Of a stretch of DNA of 64,000 bases, positions 7,463 through 14,271 are shown in pieces; position 1 is the first letter of the stretch; each line of letters begins with the position of its first letter. The position numbers were made by a program, and so were the translations under genes. The notes beneath the pieces are model-generated. The model was not told the origin of the DNA. It searched no databases and saw only the letters and a list, made by a program, of their open reading frames with translations. The DNA is taken from positions 207,965 through 271,964 of the forward strand of contig JBGMEA010000027.1 in assembly GCA_041447245.1 (NCBI GenBank). Reading direction: 5' to 3'. This DNA comes from JBGMEA01 sp041447245 (GTDB lineage: Bacteria > Bacillota > Clostridia > Eubacteriales > Anaerofustaceae).

Positions 7463-9817
7463 GTGATATTCTCCTTTCGGTTCCGGATTATTGAGCCCTT
7501 CTTTTTGAGGGATTTCACAGCTTCCGGTGCTGCACGGTGTATTGATAAATTTCGGTCGGAAAAATTTCAGCCGAAGCGCGTTCGTCACCACACTCACGGA
7601 GCTGAAGCTCATTGCGGCCGCGCCGAACATCGGGTTCAGTTTCCATCCGAGCAGGGTGAAAAACACTCCCGCGGCAAGCGGAATTCCGATACTGTTGTAA
7701 AAGAGCGCCCAAAACAGATTCTGTTTGATGTTTCTCATTACAGCCTTGCTCAATTGAATCATAGATACCACATCGTTCAGATCGCTGTGCACCAGCACGA
7801 CATCGGCGGATTCGATCGCTATATCCGTTCCTGCGCCGATCGCCACCCCGACATCCGCTCTGGCAAGCGCGGGCGCATCGTTGATCCCGTCGCCCACCAT
7901 CGCCACTTTCCGCCCGGCGGACTGCAGCGATTCCACTTCTTTTTCCTTATCCTGCGGCAGCACTTCCGCAATCACATCGGTGATTCCAACTTGGGCAGCG
8001 ATGGCTTCCGCCGTTTTTTTGTTGTCGCCCGTCAGCATCACCACCCGCAGACCCATCGCATTCAGTTCCGCAATCGCGTTCACACTGCTTGGTTTCATGG
8101 GATCTGATACGGCAATCACACCGAACACGCGATTTCCGTCCGCGAAATACAGCGGGGTCTTTCCCTGCGAACTGAACTGCTGCGCGTACTGCGAAATCAA
8201 TTCCGTTCCGAGATGGTTGTCTTCCATCAGTTTCGGATTTCCGGCATACAGTGTGACCCCGTCAACCGTACCGATCACACCTTTCCCGGGCACAGTTTGG
8301 AAATCTGATACGGGCAGCAGATTCGCACCCGCTTCGGAGGCTTTTCCCACAATCGCTTCCGCCAGGGGATGTTCCGACAATTTCTCAATGGACGCCGCCA
8401 ACTCCAGCAGTCTGCCCTGTGTGTAGGGATCGGTCGCGATCATGTCCGTTACCATCGGTTTTCCCATCGTCACCGTTCCCGTTTTATCAAGCACCACCGT
8501 ATCGATCTTATGTGCCGTTTCGAGTATCTCCGCAGACTTAATCAGAATCCCGTTCTGCGCACCCTTTCCTGTTCCGACCATAATCGCCGTCGGTGTTGCA
8601 AGCCCCAATGCGCACGGACAGGATATCACGAGCACGCTGATGCCGATGGACAGTGCAAACTCAAAACTTTTCCCCACAAGCAGCCAAACCACCGTTGCGA
8701 TCACCGCGATCGCTATAACAACGGGCACAAACACCCCGCTGATTCTGTCTGCCAATTTCGAAATCGGCGCTTTGGAAGAACCCGCCTCTTCCATCAGCCG
8801 GATAATTTGAGAGAGCGTCGTGTCATCTCCGACTTCGGTTGCTTCGAATTGGAAATAACCCGCTCGGTTGATGCTCGCACCGATTACTTTGTCTCCGACG
8901 GTTTTTTCCACGGGAATGCTTTCCCCCGTCAGTGCCGATTCATCCACGGAAGAATGCCCCATTGTAACAACTCCGTCGACGGGCACCGTCTGCCCTGCTT
9001 TGATGACGATGATATCGCCCCTGGCGACATCGGCAATGTCGATTTCCGTTTCGACTCCGTCTTTCAGAATAATCGCGGTTTTCGGCCGTAACGCGATCAG
9101 CTTCTGAATCGCATCCGATGTGCGCCCTTTTGCGCGCGCTTCAAGAAATTTCCCGAGCGTGACCAGTGTGAGGATCGTCGCCGCCGATTCGAAATACAGA
9201 TCCATGGCATACGCCATAACCGTTTCCATATCGTTGTGACCGAACCCATAACCGATCCGGTAAATCGCATAGATGCCGTACAACACTGCCGCCGATGTTC
9301 CGATTGCAATGAGCGCATCCATGTTCGGCGCGCGTTTGATCAAGGTTTTAAAACCCGTCACATACACATGCTGATTAATGACAATCACGGGCAGCATCAG
9401 CAGAAACTGCGTAAACGCCAAACCCAATGCATTGGCATGATCGGTAAAATAAGAGGGAAGAGGCCAGCCGAACATGTGCCCCATCGCCAGATAGAACAAC
9501 GGTACCGTAAACACGGCTGACCAGATCAGTCTGCGCTTCATGCTGCGAACTTCATCCGCTGCCGTGTAATCACTTTGCGCGGATATTTTTTTCTTTGTGT
9601 CCGTTTCCGCCGCAAAAGCGTTATATCCCGCATCCTGCACGGATTTGATAATATCATTCATGCCGAGTTTTTCTTCATCGAACGATACCGTCAGGCTGTT
9701 GCTCAACAGACTGACCGATGCCTGCTTTACACCGGGCAGTTTCGATACGGCTTTTTCCACATGCGCGGAACATGCGGAGCAAGTCATTCCCGTCACATTG
9801 AATTTCTCTTTTTTCAT
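7256..9817 (-). CDS. copA: Copper-exporting P1B-ATPase CopA with fused C-terminal CopZ domain
   Basis: Cu(I) efflux ATPase of 853 aa. It has an N-terminal HMA domain (GMTCSAC, Cys13 and Cys16), the TGES actuator loop at 297-300, the membrane CPC motif at 400-402, the DKTGT phosphorylation site at Asp444, a SEHPLAEA motif and GDGINDAP. After the last membrane helices comes a linker with CSTGSC and then a second complete HMA domain (GMSCGHC) in the same frame. Relatives usually encode that domain separately as the chaperone CopZ. The promoter and operator lie immediately upstream. Confidence 0.96.
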   Translation of the reverse strand: MKKEKFNVTGMTCSACSAHVEKAVSKLPGVKQASVSLLSNSLTVSFDEEKLGMNDIIKSVQDAGYNAFAAETDTKKKISAQSDYTAADEVRSMKRRLIWSAVFTVPLFYLAMGHMFGWPLPSYFTDHANALGLAFTQFLLMLPVIVINQHVYVTGFKTLIKRAPNMDALIAIGTSAAVLYGIYAIYRIGYGFGHNDMETVMAYAMDLYFESAATILTLVTLGKFLEARAKGRTSDAIQKLIALRPKTAIILKDGVETEIDIADVARGDIIVIKAGQTVPVDGVVTMGHSSVDESALTGESIPVEKTVGDKVIGASINRAGYFQFEATEVGDDTTLSQIIRLMEEAGSSKAPISKLADRISGVFVPVVIAIAVIATVVWLLVGKSFEFALSIGISVLVISCPCALGLATPTAIMVGTGKGAQNGILIKSAEILETAHKIDTVVLDKTGTVTMGKPMVTDMIATDPYTQGRLLELAASIEKLSEHPLAEAIVGKASEAGANLLPVSDFQTVPGKGVIGTVDGVTLYAGNPKLMEDNHLGTELISQYAQQFSSQGKTPLYFADGNRVFGVIAVSDPMKPSSVNAIAELNAMGLRVVMLTGDNKKTAEAIAAQVGITDVIAEVLPQDKEKEVESLQSAGRKVAMVGDGINDAPALARADVGVAIGAGTDIAIESADVVLVHSDLNDVVSMIQLSKAVMRNIKQNLFWALFYNSIGIPLAAGVFFTLLGWKLNPMFGAAAMSFSSVSVVTNALRLKFFRPKFINTPCSTGSCEIPQKEGLNNPEPKGEYHMEKKLTIEGMSCGHCVARVEKALNAIDGVSAKVDLETKTATVTLTKDVADDVLVKAVTDAEYEVTEVK

Positions 9818-9830
9818 AGTTCCTCCACAC

Positions 9831-9883
9831 TACCCATGAGGGGGGTATACATGTATTGTAATCTTTCTTTTTCTCTTTGTCAA
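9831..9883 (-). promoter_or_regulatory. copA promoter with CsoR-type operator
   Basis: On the minus strand TTGACA (9878-9883) is separated by 17 nt from TACAAT (9855-9860). Just downstream, over the expected start point, lies TATACCCCCTCATGGGTA (9831-9849). This is a G/C-tract pseudo-palindrome of the form known for CsoR operators, so repression would be relieved by Cu(I). Confidence 0.85.
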
Positions 9884-9888
9884 ATAAT

Positions 9889-9912
9889 AAAAAAAAGCAC
9901 CCTATTTGGTGC
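9889..9912 (-). terminator. Terminator of the c-di-GMP riboswitch transcript
   Basis: Minus-strand hairpin GCACC-AAATAG-GGTGC followed by TTTTTTT. It lies between the structured RNA domain (9929-9999) and the copA promoter, separating the riboswitch transcript from copA unless there is read-through. Confidence 0.8.
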
Positions 9913-9928
9913 GCTGCGAACAAATTAC

Positions 9929-9999
9929 GGAACCGCCGATGTGCTTCGCTGTCTGACGAAAGTGCGTATTTACTGGTCTCCTTACAGTGCGGCGGTTCC
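9929..9999 (-). ncRNA. Unassigned three-way-junction RNA domain downstream of the c-di-GMP aptamer
   Basis: A perfect 10-bp closing stem (GGAACCGCCG with CGGCGGTTCC) encloses two small hairpins. One is ACTG/CAGT with the loop TAAGGAGAC; the other is CTTTCG/CGAAG. It contains no reading frame with a ribosome binding site. I do not recognise it as a known riboswitch class. It could be the expression platform of the upstream aptamer, a second sensor or a regulatory RNA. Confidence 0.5.
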
Positions 10000-10025
10000 C
10001 GATAATATATGAGAATAACTCGATG

Positions 10026-10103
10026 TCGAGGCAACCGGCTGTCATGTCCCAAGACGAAGACCCTTGGCTTTGCGTCGCAGTCTTTCGGCTGTTTTGCTTT
10101 TCA
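10026..10103 (-). promoter_or_regulatory. c-di-GMP-I (GEMM) riboswitch, orphan
   Basis: The minus strand matches the GEMM-I core: GCAAAACAGCCGAAAGACTG (P1b with a GAAA loop), then GACGCAAAGCCAAGGGTC, a UUCG-capped helix, and GACAGCCGGTTGCC. Paired regions and the conserved GCAAAGCC/GGUUGCC contacts are in the right order. It has its own strong promoter. Only a structured non-coding domain and a terminator follow before the separate copA promoter. Confidence 0.88.
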
Positions 10104-10119
10104 GTTTACTGTTTAATTT

Positions 10120-10149
10120 ATTATACACGACATTCGATCTTATTGTCAA
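10120..10149 (-). promoter_or_regulatory. Sigma-A promoter of the GEMM transcript
   Basis: Minus-strand TTGACA at 10144-10149, an 18-nt spacer and a consensus TATAAT at 10120-10125. Both hexamers match perfectly, so the riboswitch transcript should be well expressed. Confidence 0.88.
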
Positions 10150-10271
10150 CACCCCCATTACGGTTGTATTCTGTATCGATTGCCTGCCTATTTTAATATC
10201 GACGAACATTGCTTGAATCCCTTCCGTATGATACCATATACATAGTTTTCAACCGAATCTTGGAGGGTTTC

Positions 10272-10919
10272 ATGAAATGGCAACGTTACCCAAGCATCTT
10301 TTTTTTATTTCTTTCGCTTCTCTGCGGGATGAGCGCTGTTTTCAATGAACTTCGCGCTTGGCATTTTTCTCTGCTTTTCTCGCTTTGCATGAATGTTGCT
10401 GCCCTTCTTTTTTTAGGTCTGTACCTGCGCAAACAGGATGAATGCAAAAAAAAGCGTCTTCAAACCTTTTTCTCCGTTTACCTGCTCGTTTTGTACAGCA
10501 TGCTGATTCTTTCCCTGATGTTTCTGAATGAAGAATTTCTGAGAACGAAAGTTTATTCGGGCGAATACTCCGATTACAACATCAGAAACCTGAACCTGGT
10601 TCCGTTTAAAACCATTTTTCTTTATATCAACGGAACGATTCATGGGGATTTGCTGTTTTCTCAATTAGTGCTCAATCTCTTCGGTAATCTGATTGCAATG
10701 ACTCCGCTTGCTTTACTGTTGCCGTCGTTGTTTCCTTCATTGCGAAAACCGCTGCACTTTTTTCTTTTTATGACTGTCCTGATCAGCTGTTTGGAACTGA
10801 TGCAGTATCTGCTCAAAACAGGCGTCTGTGACATTGATGATCTAATCCTGAATCTCAGCGGGGTTTGTATTGTTTTCCATTTTTGGCGCAAACGGCAATA
10901 CACGGTACAAAAAAAGTAA
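10272..10919 (+). CDS. VanZ-like membrane protein
   Basis: The 215-aa protein has about six membrane segments. VanZ hallmarks are present: NLVPFKTI, a central NLFGNLIAMTPLALLLP segment, an acidic residue in the ELMQYLL helix and the DIDDLILNLSG motif. VanZ is linked to teicoplanin resistance in one operon, but most homologues have no defined role. An upstream in-frame start would add 21 residues; the ATG at 10272 follows TGGAGGG and fits better. Its terminator overlaps the stop codon. Confidence 0.85.
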   Translation: MKWQRYPSIFFLFLSLLCGMSAVFNELRAWHFSLLFSLCMNVAALLFLGLYLRKQDECKKKRLQTFFSVYLLVLYSMLILSLMFLNEEFLRTKVYSGEYSDYNIRNLNLVPFKTIFLYINGTIHGDLLFSQLVLNLFGNLIAMTPLALLLPSLFPSLRKPLHFFLFMTVLISCLELMQYLLKTGVCDIDDLILNLSGVCIVFHFWRKRQYTVQKK

Positions 10920-10942
10920 AGCATTGTAAACTTTACTTTTTT
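10909..10942 (+). terminator. Terminator after the VanZ-like gene
   Basis: Arms AAAAAGTAAAG and CTTTACTTTTT with a 9-nt loop. The left arm includes the stop codon of the VanZ-like gene. Confidence 0.8.
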
Positions 10943-11085
10943 TATATCACCTTAATTTAATCAAAAGTACCCTCTCATAAAATAGAACCATTTCGGCATC
11001 AACCGATGCGATCCGCTCCCACTGCGTCTTTAGTCGATTTTAGTCTCGCCAGTAAGCCCATGGAAGAAAACACTTCCCTTGATGA

Positions 11086-11589
11086 TTACTGATTCGTATT
11101 TTGCAGAGAAGAAAAATCGATTTGATACGTAAAATCTTTTTGTGTTTTTCCATATCCCACCGTCACGGTTACCGTATTCGCGCTGTCAGTAGACGGTGCA
11201 TTCGAAAGAACCACCTGATTATCGTCTTTTTTGCTTGCTAAAGCCGTGTCGCTGATTTTCATGGTTAAATCATCCGCTTTCTCATAATCGGTTGTGGTAT
11301 TTGCCACTTTATATTTATAAACAACTTTATACGTGATCACTGTGTTCGGTTGTGCCGTTCCGTCATCCGACACCGCACCGCTTACAACTTCGGCCACCAC
11401 ATCACGGCTGATAATATCCACTTTCTGCCCTTCATGCTGCTCGATTTCTCTCTGAAGCGGATCGGATACGGCGACGGTCTGGATGAGCCATACGATGCCA
11501 AAAACCAATCCGAGCATGATTAATGCGGAAAAAAACAATCGAAACGGATGTTTCAGTTTGATCGTCTTCTTTTTCTGCGATTTTGCCAT
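11086..11589 (-). CDS. Membrane-anchored extracytoplasmic protein, unknown function
   Basis: I do not recognise the family. The 167-aa product has a basic N-terminus (MAKSQKKKTIKLKHPFR), one membrane segment at about residues 20-42 and a hydrophilic C-terminal domain rich in Thr, Val and Asp. That domain looks beta-rich and is probably outside the membrane. Longer readings add up to 31 residues, but the ATG at 11589 has a GGTGGA site at the right distance and gives a sensible membrane anchor. It is divergent from the DUF1003 gene. Confidence 0.65.
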   Translation of the reverse strand: MAKSQKKKTIKLKHPFRLFFSALIMLGLVFGIVWLIQTVAVSDPLQREIEQHEGQKVDIISRDVVAEVVSGAVSDDGTAQPNTVITYKVVYKYKVANTTTDYEKADDLTMKISDTALASKKDDNQVVLSNAPSTDSANTVTVTVGYGKTQKDFTYQIDFSSLQNTNQ

Positions 11590-11741
11590 CGTATCCACCT
11601 TCATTCCAAAATGGTCAGCGCTTTTTGCGATTTGCCGATTCTGGTATGATATAATTATACTAAATACCATATCATGATACAAACAGTATCCGATGATTTT
11701 GCATACTTGTTTATGCAGTCCGGATGAACAGCGAGGTACTT

Positions 11742-12269
11742 ATGAATAACGACAGCCTCTCAAAAATAGAAGTCATCAAATCTATTTTGGACGATGTGGA
11801 AGAAGATATCAGTAATGAAGACCTGATCCACAGGCTCCTCGAAAAGCAACTGACAAAAAATACCGTACGCAAAGAAGAGAAAATCACATTCGGACAGAAA
11901 GCCTCCGATGCCATCGCACATTTTGTCGGCAGTTGGAAGTTCATTATTTCTTTTATTGCGATCCTGTTCCTTTGGATTTTGACCAATGTTTTTTTCCTGG
12001 TCAATGCATTCGACCCCTATCCGTTTATTCTGCTGAATTTGGCACTGTCATGTGTGGCTGCCATCCAGGCGCCTCTCATTATGATGAGCCAAAACCGACA
12101 GGAAGAAAAAGACCGCGCACGGGCACAAAACGATTATCTGGTCAATTTGAAAAGCGAGATCATCATTCAGGATATTCACCAAAAACTTGATGAAATTCTC
12201 AATAATCAGGAACGTTATACTGCCATTATCAAGCACGAAGAATCAGAAAAAAAGAATCACAAAGACTGA
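11742..12269 (+). CDS. DUF1003 membrane protein
   Basis: The 175-aa protein has two membrane helices and the DUF1003 signature YPFILLNLALS...QAPLIMMSQNRQ. The N-terminal ~45 residues are acidic and cytoplasmic; the C-terminus is helical and charged. The function of the family is not established. Met7 of the longer frame (11742) was chosen because GCGAGG lies just upstream. A ferredoxin-like gene follows 20 nt downstream. Confidence 0.85.
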   Translation: MNNDSLSKIEVIKSILDDVEEDISNEDLIHRLLEKQLTKNTVRKEEKITFGQKASDAIAHFVGSWKFIISFIAILFLWILTNVFFLVNAFDPYPFILLNLALSCVAAIQAPLIMMSQNRQEEKDRARAQNDYLVNLKSEIIIQDIHQKLDEILNNQERYTAIIKHEESEKKNHKD

Positions 12270-12289
12270 CGGAAGGAATCCTGCCCCCT

Positions 12290-12547
12290 ATGCATAAAAC
12301 ATATCAGCATTGCACTGCATGCAGACGATGCGAAACAGTCTGTCCCGAAAATACACCGATATCGGAAATTATGGCTTTGCTCAGAGAGCTCGATCAGACA
12401 GGCGATGAATCAAGCGTCCGCGAACGATATCGCAAAGAATACCGCATGCGCACCGGCTGTGTCAATTGCGGCAGGTGCCTTCCTTACTGTCCGGAAAAAA
12501 TTACAATCCCTTATTTTATTCAAAGCGCAAAAGAAGATCTTGCATGA
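12290..12547 (+). CDS. Small 2[4Fe-4S] ferredoxin-like protein
   Basis: The 85-aa protein has two Cys clusters, CTACRRCETVCP near the N-terminus and CVNCGRCLPYCP near the C-terminus, spaced by a helical stretch of ~40 residues. The spacing resembles the ferredoxin tail of iron-sulfur aldo/keto reductases rather than a compact bacterial ferredoxin. It may be a remnant or free-standing form of such a tail. Its TGA overlaps the next ATG (ATGA). Confidence 0.8.
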   Translation: MHKTYQHCTACRRCETVCPENTPISEIMALLRELDQTGDESSVRERYRKEYRMRTGCVNCGRCLPYCPEKITIPYFIQSAKEDLA

Positions 12548-13245
12548 AATATGAGGTAATCGTCAATCGGAAACCAATCAAGCATATTTATCTGCGTGTC
12601 CGATATCCGAACTGCATTCTTGTCACCTGCAGCCATCGCGTGAGTATGAATCATATTCATCAGCTCATTGATGAGAAACAGCCTTGGATTGACCGTAAAT
12701 TGGCAGAGCAGCATCTCCCGCATTCCGAGGACAGGACGATAAATTCCGACAGTTGTCTCCGTTTGGCAGACACTATCTACACTATCGAAATCAGGTCAGC
12801 CGACAGAAACCGAATCAGCGTCAGCGATCAGAAAATTCTGCTCGAAACAACGGATCCCGAAAATGAATCCATCAAACAAGAGCTGATCCTGAAATGGTAC
12901 GCAAAAACATTTTCGGAATATGCGCGCAGGCGCTGCACAGCGTTATATCGTGATCACGCAACAAGCTATCATCATCTGCCTGCTAACATTGCAATCAGGA
13001 ACATGCGGAGCAGATGGGGCTCTTACAGCAAAAAAACCGACACACTCGCGCTCTCCGTTTCCCTAGGGGCATATCCCGCAAAAACCATTGACAGCGTCAT
13101 TTGTCACGAGCTTGCACATACGGTACATATGAACCATCAGGCGGAATTTTACCGTATTCTCGATAACGTCATGCCGGATTATCGGGAAGCTTCTCAAGCA
13201 CTGAAACAAAAAAAACCAGTTGTCAACTGGTTTCTAGCTGATTAA
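12544..13245 (+). CDS. YgjP-type (M48-like) zinc metallopeptidase domain protein
   Basis: The 233-aa protein carries CHELAHTVHMNHQAEFY. It supplies the HExxH zinc motif (His188, Glu189, His192) and a downstream His198, as in the YgjP/DUF45 family. SRWGSYSKK upstream is the other family hallmark. The physiological substrate of the family is not known. Translation appears coupled to the ferredoxin-like gene by an ATGA overlap. The 3' end overlaps the convergent TetR gene by 4 nt. Confidence 0.85.
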   Translation: MKYEVIVNRKPIKHIYLRVRYPNCILVTCSHRVSMNHIHQLIDEKQPWIDRKLAEQHLPHSEDRTINSDSCLRLADTIYTIEIRSADRNRISVSDQKILLETTDPENESIKQELILKWYAKTFSEYARRRCTALYRDHATSYHHLPANIAIRNMRSRWGSYSKKTDTLALSVSLGAYPAKTIDSVICHELAHTVHMNHQAEFYRILDNVMPDYREASQALKQKKPVVNWFLAD

Positions 13246-13931
13246 AAATCTTCCTCTTCTTGCGATCCGATGTTCGGAATCAATAAATAAATCTCACTGT
13301 AATCCAATTTCATGGAAGTCACATAAGCACGGTGAGCAACGTTAAACATTTCGATTTCAGGAATTCCCGCCAACTTTCCTGTGTTCAGAAGAAGAGTGAT
13401 TACCAAATCTTCAATCGGCATCACAAAGTCTTTTCTGAAGTATCCCAACATAATTTCGCGGCGCGAGCCAAGATCTGCGGCAATCAGAACTTTATACTGC
13501 ATTTTTGTGAAGCGGAGATTGTAATCATTGATAAACCCCGGATAAGTATATTCGATCGCGGGTCGCATGACTTTATACAATGCTTCTTTCTCGAAGAGTT
13601 CCATGTAAAACCGCTTATTGTTCTGGTTCTTTAAAATCACATTATAGTATATCATCGAAGCAACAAAATGCTTGTAAAAAAATTTTTCGTTCGGGTCGAT
13701 TTTCCCGACCAAAAACTCATTGATCCGATCCAAATAATCGACAATGACCTGCGTGGCAATCACATCTTTCGTTTTAAAGTAATAGGTGATGTTCCCCAGA
13801 CCGATATCTAGATTTTTGGATATTCCCGTGATTGTCGTGTTTTTGTAGCCATGATAATAAAAAGACTCTCTGGCGTATCGATATATTTTATTTCTTGTAA
13901 TATCACCTTTGGATGGCTTTGATTCCAGCAT
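13242..13931 (-). CDS. TetR-family transcriptional regulator
   Basis: The 229-aa protein has an N-terminal helix-turn-helix (about residues 10-55, with TTITGISKNLDIGLGNITYYFKTKD) and an all-helical ligand domain with no recognisable ligand class. A GAGGAG site precedes the ATG. It is divergent from the helicase gene, and a 10-bp-arm inverted repeat lies in the gap between them and could be its operator. Confidence 0.85.
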   Translation of the reverse strand: MLESKPSKGDITRNKIYRYARESFYYHGYKNTTITGISKNLDIGLGNITYYFKTKDVIATQVIVDYLDRINEFLVGKIDPNEKFFYKHFVASMIYYNVILKNQNNKRFYMELFEKEALYKVMRPAIEYTYPGFINDYNLRFTKMQYKVLIAADLGSRREIMLGYFRKDFVMPIEDLVITLLLNTGKLAGIPEIEMFNVAHRAYVTSMKLDYSEIYLLIPNIGSQEEEDF

Positions 13932-14056
13932 AATCTCCTCAATTAATTTTGTTCATTGTATATATTATATCAAATATGGCTGATAATTACTCTTCTTTTA
14001 TAAAAAAGCGGTTGATTCGAAGTCTGATTTCTATAGCTTGGAGCGTTCCGTTTCGG

Positions 14057-14083
14057 TATAGTAAATTTAATATATTTACTATA
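14057..14083. promoter_or_regulatory. Inverted repeat, possible TetR operator
   Basis: Arms TATAGTAAAT and ATTTACTATA are perfect and separated by 7 nt, within the 340-bp divergent gap between the TetR gene and the helicase gene. Size and symmetry suit a TetR dimer. Nothing else was recognised in this gap except a -10-like TATAAT (about 14236-14241) for the helicase gene. Confidence 0.45.
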
Positions 14084-14271
14084 CTATAAAAGTAAGTAGA
14101 TAACAAGCTCTTTTTCCCCATTTCCATTCTAAGTCTGCGTGAAATAAAAATCCATTGTTTCATGGAAAATAAATCAATAAAATTAATTCATATTCGAACA
14201 TTTGTCCATCTATTCACTGCGTCCTTTTCTTGGATTATAATAGAATCATAGGAAACGAAGGATTGCTTCAA

